Origin: Betaproteobacteria bacterium
GTDB taxonomy: Bacteria; Pseudomonadota; Gammaproteobacteria; Burkholderiales; Burkholderiaceae_D
DNA: 64,000 bases
Reading direction: 5' to 3'
Assembly (NCBI GenBank): GCA_025362735.1
Contig: JANYFL010000057.1
Coordinates: 1-64,000 of the forward strand
Numbering within the stretch: the first letter of the stretch is position 1; every line of letters starts with the position of its first letter. Made by a program: the position numbers and the translations under genes. This document shows, one piece after another, positions 9,501 to 18,280 of this stretch. Below the pieces are notes generated by a model. That model was not told the origin of the DNA. It worked only from the letters and a program-made list of their open reading frames with translations, and searched no databases.

Positions 9501-9863
9501 ATCAGTGGCTTCTTGTACCGTCGCATCGTTGGCATGGAACCCTTGCTTGCAGGCTTTCGCAAGTTTGAAGTCAAGCCCGTACTCGATGGCCGCGTCAAAA
9601 GTGCCGGTGCCGATTACGACAGCGTGCTGGGACGAATTTCAGTTAAATGGCGTCAGGAGCCGGGCGGCATTTTCATACTCGAACTGGTGGTGCCACCCAA
9701 TGCTTCGGCCAATGTTTACCTGCCTGCTAAAAAAGGCATGCAGGTACGCGAAGGTCGTTCTGCAGTGACGGCTCGAACCACAGCCAAGCTAGTCAACCGC
9801 AATGACGCTGTGGCCGTGGTCGAGGTCAGTTCAGGCAGCTATCGTTTTGAAGTGAGGCGTTAG
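6585..9863 (+). CDS. Alpha-L-rhamnosidase, GH78, Tat-exported
   Basis: A 1092-residue glycoside hydrolase that removes terminal L-rhamnose from glycosides. It opens with a twin-arginine leader (TRRDFITSTG, Arg7-Arg8), so it should fold in the cytoplasm and act in the periplasm. Order: N-terminal beta domains, (alpha/alpha)6 catalytic barrel, C-terminal beta domain. The catalytic loop LPTDCPQRDERLGW puts Asp672, Glu678 and Trp682 at the spacing seen in SaRha78A (D630, E636, W640), and TTIWERWNGD supplies the probable base Glu951. It is followed after about 105 bp by lldD and rhaT, which fits uptake and use of the freed rhamnose. Specificity (flavonoid, polysaccharide or saponin) cannot be told. 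Confidence 0.95.
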   Translation: MSLKFTRRDFITSTGKTAAAGAMQWVCPELMAAEALAPQSSTNGLIVTDLRVDYASLPMVLENPQPLLSWRLESNRRGARQTAYRVLVASSEALLAQGQGDLWDSGRVVSSDCFSIPYKGVPLISRQRCCWRVQVWDDLSASNESRPDLSAPAKWEMGLLNPSDWSAQWIAAETLDERGDRAAGLKWIAGPSSDTPRKFRFTFDLAEEGNAKLIVIASGPMSVWLDGVPLTLPVHDKKAFGAAPAAALPLRLPKGHHVLAVAISKPPRSAFGGAVNTAANTDTQLAAMLRVKFANGSTQRFSTSGWKTSLSETAGWESPQYDDASWPIAATGTNKNEPWPAEPAVLLRRPFNTSKAVQSARLYATALGAYEAHINGQRVGDSQLTAESTDFRKRVLYEAYDVTHMITQGENVLGAMVGDGFYASYLAPGGRYAFGPAPRRLLAQLELTYTDGTREVISTDKNWTSGAAPITISEIYNGEDYDARLEQPGWAKSGFASASWYAAAIAAAPSGQLVGQVSPPVRRKMVLSARSITQIRPGVFIFDFGQNFAGWCRLKVKGTAGQTVALRFAEILKADGDIDQSNLRAARAADLYTLRGDPAGETYEPHFTYHGFRYVQVTGYPGVPTASDLEGQVVFSDLRETGTLRIDNPVIQKLWQNTVWSQRSNFVGLPTDCPQRDERLGWMGDANVFWDAAAFNMDIATFTRRFMGDVRDAQTSDGAFPFVTPYTSTPVAGRGSAPGWADAGVVLPWTSWKRYGDTGVIDKNWDAMTRYLGFILEANPDHVWRNKRSADFGDWLALDAKAPGDPTTPKDLIGTATWTHSTDCMIEMAEATGRDAEAAQYRALRAHIETAFQSNFVQADGTVGNGSQTGYILSLRYQLVPPTLRKAAADKLVADIKRRGTLLSTGFLGTPSSLDALADAGHDALVYDLLLRTEFPSWGYMVAKGATTIWERWNGDTGDTAMNSFNHYGLGAISGFLYRRIVGMEPLLAGFRKFEVKPVLDGRVKSAGADYDSVLGRISVKWRQEPGGIFILELVVPPNASANVYLPAKKGMQVREGRSAVTARTTAKLVNRNDAVAVVEVSSGSYRFEVRR

Positions 9864-9864
9864 T

Positions 9865-9922
9865 CATTCCATTTTGGAATTTGGCAATCACGCAAAACAA
9901 TTGGATTGTTATCGGGTTGGCC
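9865..9922 (+). promoter_or_regulatory. Shared upstream element, copy B (before lldD-rhaT)
   Basis: Partner of 6463-6520. It contains the perfect dyad ATTCCA / TGGAAT with a 3-bp spacer, then TTGTTATCGG. It starts 2 bp after the rhamnosidase stop codon and ends 46 bp before the lldD start. The position implies that lldD and rhaT have their own promoter with the same control as the rhamnosidase gene. Confidence 0.5.
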
Positions 9923-9968
9923 GCTAGTATCCCCAGCTATTCAAAATATAAAAGCTGGAGACTGGGGT

Positions 9969-11111
9969 ATGTTCGTCGCAGATATTGCCGATTACAGGGA
10001 GGCCGCACGGCGTCGTTTGCCGCGCTTCCTGTATGAATATGTCGACGGTGGCGCTTTCACGGAAACGACCCTTCGCAACAACACAAACGATTTCCAGTCG
10101 ATTGCCCTGCGCCAACGCGTGATGAGCGGCGTTGGTGAAGTTGATCTATCGACTGAATTATTCGGACAAAAATTAGCCCTTCCGGTTGCGCTGGCTCCAG
10201 TTGGTCTGGCCGGGCTGAATGCGCGGCGTGGCGAAGTGCAGGGCGCTCGTGCCGCAGAAAAAGCGGGCGTTCCGTTCACGCTCTCGACCGTGTCGGCCTG
10301 CACAATTGAAGAAGTCCAACGCGGGACAACCAAGCCATTCTGGTTTCAGTTGTATGTCACCCGTGATCGCGGCTTTATGCGCGATATGCTGGCACGCGCC
10401 AAGGCTGCCGGTTGCAATGCACTGCTGTTCACGGTGGACATGCCCATTCCCGGTATCCGTTATCGGGACATGCGTAGCGGACTATCAGCAGGTACACCGC
10501 TCCAACGACAGGTCAAACAAATTTCACAAGTCATGATGCGCCCGCGCTGGGCCTGGGACGTGGGCGTCATGGGTCGCCCGCATACGCTCGGACACGTCGC
10601 GCCTTTGACGCAAGGCAAGGCCGGCGTTGAACAATTCTGGGCCTGGATGGGCCAGAACTTTGATCCCACGGTGACCTGGAAAGACATCGAAGCCGTGCGT
10701 GCCGAATGGGATGGGCCACTCATCATCAAGGGCGTGCTTGATGCGGAAGATGCTCGTGCTGCTGCCGATGCTGGTGCCAATGGACTCATTGTTTCCAATC
10801 ATGGCGGGCGCCAGCTCGATGGCGTGCCTTCAGCCATCAAGGCACTGCCTCCGATTGCTGATGCTGTCGGTGATCGCCTGACTGTCATGATGGATGGCGG
10901 TGTACGCTCAGGACTTGATGTAGTCCGCGCCATTGCTTCGGGAGCCAAAGCCGTGTTGATTGGTCGGCCCTGGATCTATGGACTTGCAGCCCGCGGCGAA
11001 GCAGGCGTCAGTCACGTGCTGGAAATCCTTGCCAAAGAAATGCGGGTTGCCATGGCATTGACCGGTGCTTCTCGGGTCGCTGATCTGAATCGCAATAACC
11101 TGATTCAATAA
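9969..11111 (+). CDS. lldD: FMN-dependent L-lactate dehydrogenase / alpha-hydroxy acid oxidase
   Basis: A 380-residue member of the FMN alpha-hydroxy acid dehydrogenases, matching the usual LldD length. It has the N-terminal YVDGGAFTE, LAPVGLAG, the substrate-binding FQLYVTRDRG, the catalytic His near 278 in VSNHGGRQLDG, and the phosphate-binding MMDGGVRSGLDVVRA. It oxidises L-lactate to pyruvate at the inner membrane and passes electrons to quinone. The ATG at 9969 has GGAG upstream and fits the family start. A neighbouring rhamnose symporter suggests the lactate comes from L-rhamnose by the diketo-hydrolase route, which yields pyruvate and L-lactate. Other 2-hydroxy acids are possible substrates. 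Confidence 0.9.
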   Translation: MFVADIADYREAARRRLPRFLYEYVDGGAFTETTLRNNTNDFQSIALRQRVMSGVGEVDLSTELFGQKLALPVALAPVGLAGLNARRGEVQGARAAEKAGVPFTLSTVSACTIEEVQRGTTKPFWFQLYVTRDRGFMRDMLARAKAAGCNALLFTVDMPIPGIRYRDMRSGLSAGTPLQRQVKQISQVMMRPRWAWDVGVMGRPHTLGHVAPLTQGKAGVEQFWAWMGQNFDPTVTWKDIEAVRAEWDGPLIIKGVLDAEDARAAADAGANGLIVSNHGGRQLDGVPSAIKALPPIADAVGDRLTVMMDGGVRSGLDVVRAIASGAKAVLIGRPWIYGLAARGEAGVSHVLEILAKEMRVAMALTGASRVADLNRNNLIQ

Positions 11112-11161
11112 CCCGTCAGAAATCTGCGTTGGCTTAGAAAAAATACTGGAGACATAAAACA

Positions 11162-12244
11162 ATGAATTCGAACCCCTTTCTTGGTTTGCTGTTTCACTGG
11201 TTAGGTGGACTGTCTTCAGCAAGCTTTTATGTTCCCTATAAAAGTGTTCGGCGCTGGTCGTGGGAAATTTTCTGGCTGACTGGCGGATTTTTCAGCTGGG
11301 TCATTGGCCCCTGGTTTTTTGCTTCCCTCCAGACCAATGATTTGTTGTCGGTCCTCGCCAACGCACCAACAAAAACCCTGTTCTGGTGTTATTTTTTCGG
11401 AGCACTTTGGGGCGTCGGTGGACTGACTTTCGGATTGACCATGCGTTACCTCGGCATGTCGCTGGGTATGGCCATTGCCCTGGGATTCACCACTTCTTTT
11501 GGAACTCTGATCCCGCCGATTTTTGCCGGTGAATTCACAGCCAAGCTGCTAGCCACTGCAAGTGGCAATGTCATCCTGCTCGGCATTGTGGTCACCCTGG
11601 TTGGTATCGCAGTGGTAGCCATGGCGGGCCACTCGAAGGAAAAAGAACTTTCGCCGGAAGCAAATCGTGCCGCCATCGCGGAATTTGATTTTCGCAAAGG
11701 GGTTATGGTCGCTGTCTTCTCCGGCATCATGTCCAGTTGCTTTGCCTACGGCTTGGCCGCGGGCGAACCGATTCGTCTTGCCACACTGGCGGCTGGAACC
11801 GGACAACTCTGGCAAGGATTACCAGTGCTTTGCGTCGTACTCGCAGGTGGATTCACGACCAACTTTATCTGGTGTGCCTATCTGATCGTGAAAAACCAAT
11901 CTGCAGGCGAATGGCTGGGTCGACCAGGTCCGGCACCGGATGCGGATGGGATGGCTCCACCACTCATCCGTAATTTCCTTCTTTGTGCTTTGGGTGGGTT
12001 GCTCTGGTACTTTCAATTTTTCTTCTACACGATGGGCGAAAGCCAGATGGGTCGCTATGGCTTCTCCAGCTGGACACTGCACATGGCCAGCATCATTATT
12101 TTCTCGACACTTTGGGGCTTCGCTCTCAAGGAATGGCGTGGCTCCAGTGCCCGTACAAGGCTTATCGTATGGAGCGGCATTGCATTGCTGGTAGGGGCCA
12201 CTGTCATCATCGGCTATGGCAACTCGATTGCTACCGGTTCATAA
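11162..12244 (+). CDS. rhaT: L-rhamnose/H+ symporter RhaT
   Basis: A 360-residue inner membrane protein with about ten hydrophobic helices, matching RhaT in length and in motifs such as SFYVPYKSVRRWSWEIFW at the N terminus and GALWGVGGLTFGLTMRYLGM. It imports L-rhamnose with a proton. A ribosome site (GGAG) precedes the ATG and the gene follows lldD by 50 bp, so the two are probably one transcript. Its pairing with a periplasmic rhamnosidase makes rhamnose the natural cargo. No rhamnose isomerase, kinase or dehydrogenase is in the window. Confidence 0.92.
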   Translation: MNSNPFLGLLFHWLGGLSSASFYVPYKSVRRWSWEIFWLTGGFFSWVIGPWFFASLQTNDLLSVLANAPTKTLFWCYFFGALWGVGGLTFGLTMRYLGMSLGMAIALGFTTSFGTLIPPIFAGEFTAKLLATASGNVILLGIVVTLVGIAVVAMAGHSKEKELSPEANRAAIAEFDFRKGVMVAVFSGIMSSCFAYGLAAGEPIRLATLAAGTGQLWQGLPVLCVVLAGGFTTNFIWCAYLIVKNQSAGEWLGRPGPAPDADGMAPPLIRNFLLCALGGLLWYFQFFFYTMGESQMGRYGFSSWTLHMASIIIFSTLWGFALKEWRGSSARTRLIVWSGIALLVGATVIIGYGNSIATGS

Positions 12245-12369
12245 AAAAGCTGCTGTTATATTTGCCGTACTCTAACCATCGCTGCATATTGCTTCTGAGC
12301 ATTGCGACCAGTTGAAGCAAGCTGTTCGCAAGAGTGAGCTCTCGTTCTACCATTACCCTGAGGTCAAAC

Positions 12370-13677
12370 ATGAGCCTGAACATCCCCGATACATCCTCGT
12401 CCGATCCGATACCCGCCGATGATGCGGTAACGGCGAACGGTGATGCCCCTGACCTGCGTATTTTCGTATTTGCGCTGTTCTTCATCTTCGGCGGGATCAC
12501 CAGCCTGAATGACGTCATCATCCCCAAGCTGAAGGGGCTGTTCACATTGTCGTACGCTGAAGCGATGCTGGTGCAGTCGGCATTTTTCGCCGCCTATTTC
12601 ATCATCTCGATTCCCGCCGCTGCGATTGTGCGGCGTGCCGGGTATATGCGCACCGCAGTGATCGGCCTGTTGACGATGACTGCCGGATGTTTACTGTTTA
12701 TTCCCGCATCTTCGTCGGGCATGTTCATCATGTTCCTCGCTGCGCTGTTCGTGCTGGCCTCCGGCATTACCATCGTTCAGGTCGTTGCGAATCCGCTGAT
12801 CTCGGTGCTCGGCGCTCCGGCTACCGCGCATAGTCGCCTGACTTTTGCGCAAGCATTCAATGCGCTCGGCACCACCGTCTTTCCGTTTGTGGGTTCGATC
12901 TTGATTCTGGGATCGCTGGCCACGATTGATCCGGCGACACTATCCGGTGCCGCGCTCGACACATTTCGTTCAGAAGAGACCCGCGTTGTGGTTCGAACCT
13001 ACATCGGCTTGGCCATCGCATTGCTCATTGTTGCTGCACTGGTCTGGTTCCGGCGTAACCGGCTGGTCGAGACACCCGCCCCAGCGGCCAGCATGCTACA
13101 GGCCTTCAATCTGCTGAAGCGTCCACGTTTCTCATTCGGCGCACTATGCATCTTTCTGTATGTCGGGGGTGAAGTCGCAATTGGCTCGCTGATCGTCAAC
13201 TATCTGATGCAAGCGAACGTGCTCGGGCTCGGCGCCGAAGAAGCTGGCAAGCACGTACCGTTCTACTGGGGTGGCGCGATGGTCGGTCGCTTTATCGGTG
13301 CTTACCTGTTGCGGGTATGCTCACCAGGTAAAGTCCTGGCATCGGCAGCCAGTATGGTTGTCGTGCTGTTGCTGATTTCCGCTAACACCGGCGGTGCCGT
13401 GTCGGGCTGGTCGTTACTGGCGATTGGGTTATTCAACTCGATCATGTTCCCGACGATCTTTTCACTTGCTTCAGAAGGACTTGGTCGACGTGCAGCGGAA
13501 GGTTCAGGCATCATTTGCATGGCCATCGTCGGTGGCGCGATCGTGCCGCTGATCACGGGCCACACTGCCGATTTAGCAGGGCTGAAGATGGCGCTCGTGG
13601 TACCAGCAATCTGCTATATGGTCATTCTCAGCTTCGGATGGTATGCGCGGCGGTCAGCGACTGCAAACGAGCGTTGA
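12370..13677 (+). CDS. Sugar MFS transporter, FucP/GluP type
   Basis: About 435 residues from the ATG at 12370, which has GAGG upstream; a GTG at 12334 would add twelve residues. The sequence is a fucose/glucose/galactose:H+ symporter-type MFS protein: FFIFGGITSLNDVIIPKLKG at the start of helix 1, QSAFFAAYFI, and the family signature VQVVANPLISVLG with LTFAQAFNALGT. It lies 27 bp before pgl, so sugar uptake and the oxidative hexose route are coupled. Cargo is probably glucose, galactose or fucose. The 125 bp upstream contain no other gene. Confidence 0.88.
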   Translation: MSLNIPDTSSSDPIPADDAVTANGDAPDLRIFVFALFFIFGGITSLNDVIIPKLKGLFTLSYAEAMLVQSAFFAAYFIISIPAAAIVRRAGYMRTAVIGLLTMTAGCLLFIPASSSGMFIMFLAALFVLASGITIVQVVANPLISVLGAPATAHSRLTFAQAFNALGTTVFPFVGSILILGSLATIDPATLSGAALDTFRSEETRVVVRTYIGLAIALLIVAALVWFRRNRLVETPAPAASMLQAFNLLKRPRFSFGALCIFLYVGGEVAIGSLIVNYLMQANVLGLGAEEAGKHVPFYWGGAMVGRFIGAYLLRVCSPGKVLASAASMVVVLLLISANTGGAVSGWSLLAIGLFNSIMFPTIFSLASEGLGRRAAEGSGIICMAIVGGAIVPLITGHTADLAGLKMALVVPAICYMVILSFGWYARRSATANER

Positions 13678-13704
13678 GACCAGCTACGCTTCGGGGGCCA
13701 GGAC

Positions 13705-14400
13705 ATGCCTGTGGAGGTCAAATTCGGTGACAGCGGTGCGCTTAAAGCTGCACTGGCAACCCATGTAGCCGAGAGTCTGCGGGATGGACTTGTCCAGCAT
13801 GGCAGAGCGAGTCTGGTTGTTTCGGGAGGCCGCACACCGACGCCTTTTTTGGTCGCTCTCAGCCAGGTGGATCTGGACTGGAGCAAAGTGGGCGTCACTT
13901 TGGCTGACGAACGTTGGGTCAACGTGGACCACGCGGACAGCAATGAAGCCCTGGTTCGACGCACTCTGCTGCAGAACCGGGCAGCTCATGCAAAATTTGT
14001 TGGCCTGAAAAATTCTGCCGCCATGCCAGTCGCAGGGGAGACAGTGTGTGAACAAGCTTTGACTCCTATACCTCGGCCATTTGATGTGGTTGTCCTTGGA
14101 ATGGGTGACGACGGTCATACTGCTTCGCTGTTCCCGCAAGCACCCCAACTGGCTGCTGCGCTGGACATGCACTCTGGCAAACAATGTATCGCCATCGATC
14201 CGGTGACCGCGCCGCATGCGCGCATGAGCCTGACTTTGCCTGCGTTGTTGAACAGTCGGCGTATCGTTGTGCTGATCAGCGGCTTAGACAAATGGGGCGT
14301 CTATCAAAAGGCCTTGGCAAAGGGCCCAATTGAAGCCATGCCGATTCGCTCGATTCTCCGTCAGACACAAGTGCCTGTTGATATTTACTGGAGCCCCTGA
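13705..14400 (+). CDS. pgl: 6-phosphogluconolactonase
   Basis: A 231-residue DevB-type lactonase that hydrolyses 6-phosphogluconolactone to 6-phosphogluconate. Motifs seen are LVVSGGRTPTPFL near residue 37, TLADERWVNVDHADSNEAL near 65, and VVLGMGDDGHTASLFP near 129 with the catalytic His. Length fits the family. It lies directly behind the sugar permease and 92 bp before edd, so it joins the other Entner-Doudoroff genes although zwf, which makes its substrate, is at the far end of the block. Confidence 0.93.
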   Translation: MPVEVKFGDSGALKAALATHVAESLRDGLVQHGRASLVVSGGRTPTPFLVALSQVDLDWSKVGVTLADERWVNVDHADSNEALVRRTLLQNRAAHAKFVGLKNSAAMPVAGETVCEQALTPIPRPFDVVVLGMGDDGHTASLFPQAPQLAAALDMHSGKQCIAIDPVTAPHARMSLTLPALLNSRRIVVLISGLDKWGVYQKALAKGPIEAMPIRSILRQTQVPVDIYWSP

Positions 14401-14492
14401 ATTGAACTCGATCATCCTGTCGTGTAATTCTTCGGCACTTTCTGTTGTCAATATAGTCACTCAGATAGTCCCTTCTTTATAGGAAAGATTTG

Positions 14493-16439
14493 ATGAGTCT
14501 CCATCCTGTCCTTTCGGCTGTCACCGAACGTATTCGCGCGCGCAGCAAAGACTCGCGCTCCAGTTATCTCAAGCGTCTGGAACAGGCGCGCAGCAAAGGC
14601 CCCATTAGAAAAGGGCTGGCCTGTACCAATCTTGCGCACGGCTTCGCTGCGTCACCTCCGGGAGACAAGATTTTTATTCGTGAAATGCAGCGTGCCAACA
14701 TCGGTATTGTGTCTGCGTACAACGATATGCTGTCGGCCCATCAACCTTTTGAACGCTTTCCGGCGATTCTTAAACAAGCAGCTCGTGATGCCGGGGCCAC
14801 CGCCCAGTTTGCCGGAGGTGTTCCGGCGATGTGCGATGGCGTGACCCAGGGCGAGCCGGGGATGGAACTGTCTCTGTTCAGTCGCGATGTGATTGCCATG
14901 TCGGTTGCCGTTGCCCTGTCTCACAACATGTTCGATGCGGCGCTTTGTCTCGGTGTTTGCGACAAGATCGTGCCGGGTCTCTTAATCGGCGCCTTGAGCT
15001 TCAGTCATTTGCCCACGATTTTCGTTCCTGCAGGGCCGATGACTTCCGGCATTCCGAACGACGAAAAAGCGAAAGTGCGTCAGTTGTTCACCCAAGGCAA
15101 AGTCGGGCGCGAAGAACTGCTTGAATCGGAAGCGAAGTCTTATCACGGTCCCGGTACCTGCACCTTTTACGGCACCGCCAATAGCAATCAGATGCTGATG
15201 GAGGTGATGGGCTTGCATCTTCCGGGCGCAGCTTTCGTCAATCCGAATACGCCGCTGCGCGATGCCTTGACCGCTGCTACCGCCAAGCGTGCGGTTGAGA
15301 TCAGCGCCTTGGGTAATAAACATGGTAATGAGCAAGGCGCGGAGTACACACCGATTGGCCATGTTATTGATGAGCGTGCTGTGGTCAACGGGATTGTGGG
15401 CTTGCTCGCAACCGGCGGTTCAACCAATCACACCATGCATCTTGTTGCGATGGCGCATGCAGCTGGCGTCGTCATCAACTGGGATGACTTTAGCGATCTC
15501 TCCGCGGCCGTGCCACTGCTCGCCCGCATTTATCCAAACGGCAAAGCTGACGTCAATCATTTTCATGCGGCAGGAGGAATGGGTTTTCTGATCCGGCAAT
15601 TGCTGGATGCGGGTCTGCTGCACCCCGATGTCACAACCGTTGCAGGCGAGGGCGGATTGTGGCGCTATTGTCAGGAGCCCTATCTGGACGATGGCGTATT
15701 GGCCTGGCGCGATGCACCGGCGACAAGTCTTGACCCCAGTGTGCTGACGACTGTGTCCGCAGCTTTCAGCCCGGAAGGTGGCTTGAAACTTCTGTGCGGC
15801 AATCTCGGTCGAGCTGTCACCAAAATTTCCGCAGTCAAGCCAGAGCATCATCGTGTCGAAGCGCCCGCGATTGTGTTTGACGATCAGGACGATGTGATTG
15901 CTGCTTTTGAACGTGGCGAGTTGCAGAAAAACTTTGTCGCCGTGGTGCGCTTTCAAGGACCACGTGCCAATGGCATGCCCGAGCTGCATAAGCTCACACC
16001 GCTACTCTCCGTGTTGCAGGAACAGGGCTTTCATGTGGCCTTGGTCACAGACGGTCGTATGTCGGGTGCGTCGGGTAAGGTGCCCGCTGCCATTCATGTC
16101 ACCCCTGAGTGCTTGATGGGTGGGCCGCTGGCGCTGGTGCGGACGGGCGACATGATTGTTGTGGATGCCGCGCAAGGCATTCTCGAAGCCCAGGTTGCCT
16201 CATCCGAATGGCAACAACGCCAACCCGATGCAGTAGATTTAAGTGGCTATCACTTTGGATTGGGGCGCGACCTGTTTGCAGGATTTCGTGCCAATGTGAG
16301 TGGTGCAGAACAGGGCGCCTCGTCGCTTTATGCGCCCGAATCCGGTGCCAATCTAAGTGCAACAGCGAGTCGATCCGGTCAAAATCATTTTCCCTTTACC
16401 GAAGAAGATTCGATCATAGAAAATCGCGAATCTAAATGA
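14493..16439 (+). CDS. edd: Phosphogluconate dehydratase
   Basis: A 648-residue enzyme of the IlvD/EDD family that dehydrates 6-phosphogluconate to 2-keto-3-deoxy-6-phosphogluconate and needs an iron-sulfur cluster. Family blocks are clear: [78 protein letters not shown] and [23 protein letters not shown] at 14490 is one codon upstream, but the ATG at 14493 fits AGGAAAG better. Its stop overlaps the eda start, an ATGA junction that points to coupled translation. Confidence 0.97.
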   Translation: MSLHPVLSAVTERIRARSKDSRSSYLKRLEQARSKGPIRKGLACTNLAHGFAASPPGDKIFIREMQRANIGIVSAYNDMLSAHQPFERFPAILKQAARDAGATAQFAGGVPAMCDGVTQGEPGMELSLFSRDVIAMSVAVALSHNMFDAALCLGVCDKIVPGLLIGALSFSHLPTIFVPAGPMTSGIPNDEKAKVRQLFTQGKVGREELLESEAKSYHGPGTCTFYGTANSNQMLMEVMGLHLPGAAFVNPNTPLRDALTAATAKRAVEISALGNKHGNEQGAEYTPIGHVIDERAVVNGIVGLLATGGSTNHTMHLVAMAHAAGVVINWDDFSDLSAAVPLLARIYPNGKADVNHFHAAGGMGFLIRQLLDAGLLHPDVTTVAGEGGLWRYCQEPYLDDGVLAWRDAPATSLDPSVLTTVSAAFSPEGGLKLLCGNLGRAVTKISAVKPEHHRVEAPAIVFDDQDDVIAAFERGELQKNFVAVVRFQGPRANGMPELHKLTPLLSVLQEQGFHVALVTDGRMSGASGKVPAAIHVTPECLMGGPLALVRTGDMIVVDAAQGILEAQVASSEWQQRQPDAVDLSGYHFGLGRDLFAGFRANVSGAEQGASSLYAPESGANLSATASRSGQNHFPFTEEDSIIENRESK

Positions 16440-17113
16440 GTCCGCAAATGAATCAGCATATGAATAGTTCGACGAAGCCACCCTTGAACGTTCTCGAAGT
16501 GATGCGTGTCGGCCCGGTCATTCCGGTCATCGTCATTGACGAACTGTCCCAAGCGGTTCCACTCGCACGCGCCCTCGTTGCTGGAGGGGTGCGCGTGCTG
16601 GAAGTGACTCTGCGCACGGCTGCCGGACTGGAAGCCATCCGCGCGATTGCTCAACAAGTAGAAGGCGCCATTGTCGGCGTCGGAACCTTGACCCGCCCTC
16701 AGGATTTTAATGAAGCCCTCGAAGCAGGAGCGGTCTTCGGCGTGAGTCCCGGCCTGACGCCCTTGTTGATTGAAGCCGCCAAAGCGAGCGGTTTACCTCT
16801 TCTGCCCGGTGTGATGACGCCTGCCGACGTCATTGCCGCTCGCGCCGCTGGATTCACCGAACTCAAACTGTTCCCGGCGCAACAGGCCGGCGGGATCGGC
16901 ATGCTCAAGGCGCTCGGCGGACCATTCCCCGATGTGACTTTCTGTCCGACCGGCGGCATCAGTGCTGCAACAGCGCCTGAATTTCTCGCTCTGCCTAACG
17001 TGGCCTGCGTTGGCGGTTCCTGGTTGACACCTAAGGATGTAATTCAAAAAGGCGATTGGGCAGCAATTACCCGACTCGCACAGGAAGCGACTGTATTAAG
17101 AAAAAATAAGTGA
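16436..17113 (+). CDS. eda: 2-keto-3-deoxy-6-phosphogluconate aldolase
   Basis: A 225-residue class I aldolase that splits KDPG into pyruvate and glyceraldehyde 3-phosphate. The Schiff-base lysine is Lys144 in ELKLFPAQQ, with the catalytic Glu56 in LEVTLRT and the phosphate-binding GGI near the end. The first ATG overlaps the edd stop by four bases; later ATGs at 16448 and 16457 are alternatives and the family usually has a shorter N terminus. Confidence 0.96.
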   Translation: MSPQMNQHMNSSTKPPLNVLEVMRVGPVIPVIVIDELSQAVPLARALVAGGVRVLEVTLRTAAGLEAIRAIAQQVEGAIVGVGTLTRPQDFNEALEAGAVFGVSPGLTPLLIEAAKASGLPLLPGVMTPADVIAARAAGFTELKLFPAQQAGGIGMLKALGGPFPDVTFCPTGGISAATAPEFLALPNVACVGGSWLTPKDVIQKGDWAAITRLAQEATVLRKNK

Positions 17114-17139
17114 CGGCGGCGCACGTACTTGATTGGTCT

Positions 17140-17144
17140 GGAGG
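17140..17144 (+). promoter_or_regulatory. Ribosome binding site fixing the glk start
   Basis: GGAGG lies five bases before ATG 17150. It is downstream of the longer TTG start at 17129, so the ATG is preferred. Confidence 0.65.
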
Positions 17145-17149
17145 CTTGG

Positions 17150-18154
17150 ATGTTAACTGCCGAATCTGAAAACACTTTGCGTCTGGTTGCCGATGTGGGC
17201 GGCACGAATGCGCGTTTTGCTTTGGTGCGAGGGCCGCACGGTTTGCCTGAGCAAGAAAAAACATTACCGACCGCAAATTATCCGGCCCTGACTGAGGCCG
17301 CTCGCGATTACCTGCTTCAGGTCGGAAGCAAGCAACCCATCGAAGCTGCGGTCGCAATCGCCAATCCCATTACAGGCGATTGGGTGAAGATGACCAATTG
17401 CCACTGGGCTTTCTCGGTTGAGTCAACGCGTCATGAATTAAAACTGGCGCGTTTGCTCCTGTTGAATGACTTTACTGCGCTGGCTTTGTCCCTTCCGAAA
17501 ATTCCAGAGAACCAACTCGAACAGGTTGGAGGAGGCGCACCAGTAGCCAATACTCCGTTGGGCCTTATCGGGCCGGGAACCGGCCTGGGTGTGTCCGGCT
17601 TGATTCCTTCTGGAAATGAGTGGATTCCGCTTCAGGGTGAGGGTGGGCACGTCACGCTGTGCGCGGTGAGTCAGCGCGAAGCGGACATCATCGCGTTTAC
17701 GCAGCGGCAATATCCCCATGTTTCAGCAGAGCGTTTGATTTCCGGGATGGGTCTCGAGAATCTTTATCGTGCTATTGCTACGCTAGAAAAGAATGAACCA
17801 AAAATGTTGACCGCTGCACAAATCGTAGAACGTGCGCTTAGTGCTCAGGATTCCTTCTGTGTGGATGCCTTGGAAACCTTCTGCGGCATGTTGGGAACGG
17901 TCGCCGGAAATCTTGCCGTCACGCTGGGTTCTTTGGGCGGCGTCTATATTGGTGGCGGGATCGTGACCCGGCTCGGTGACTATTTCGCCCGCTCACCGTT
18001 TCGTGCACGGTTTGAAGCGAAAGGGCGTTTTGAAGCCTATCTCGCTGCGATTCCCACTTATGTCATCCGCGCTTCAAATCCTGCGCTGTTAGGGGCTGCG
18101 ATGTCCTTAGGGGTGAATCCACGTGCGTCAACAGAAACCGCTATCTTGAAATGA
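17150..18154 (+). CDS. glk: Glucokinase
   Basis: About 334 residues, ROK-unrelated bacterial glucokinase type. It carries the ATP-binding LVADVGGTNARFAL at the N terminus, LLNDFTALA, IGPGTGLGVSGLI and the sugar-binding GEGGHVTLC. It phosphorylates cytoplasmic glucose and so feeds zwf and the Entner-Doudoroff enzymes next to it. It starts 36 bp behind eda and belongs to the same operon. Confidence 0.95.
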   Translation: MLTAESENTLRLVADVGGTNARFALVRGPHGLPEQEKTLPTANYPALTEAARDYLLQVGSKQPIEAAVAIANPITGDWVKMTNCHWAFSVESTRHELKLARLLLLNDFTALALSLPKIPENQLEQVGGGAPVANTPLGLIGPGTGLGVSGLIPSGNEWIPLQGEGGHVTLCAVSQREADIIAFTQRQYPHVSAERLISGMGLENLYRAIATLEKNEPKMLTAAQIVERALSAQDSFCVDALETFCGMLGTVAGNLAVTLGSLGGVYIGGGIVTRLGDYFARSPFRARFEAKGRFEAYLAAIPTYVIRASNPALLGAAMSLGVNPRASTETAILK

Positions 18155-18280
18155 TGGATGAGTCGAATGCTTGAAGTAAATGAAAACGATGAGCAGCGTG
18201 TGCCGTAGACTGGTGTGGTTCTTGCGCATCGAACAATCGATTGATTTACCTAGTCCTTCAATTTACCCAGTCCAGGCACG

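Noticed and set aside
14420-14445. Possible HexR site before edd
   Set aside because: Only the half TGTAATT is present and the other half does not match, so it does not meet the palindromic consensus.
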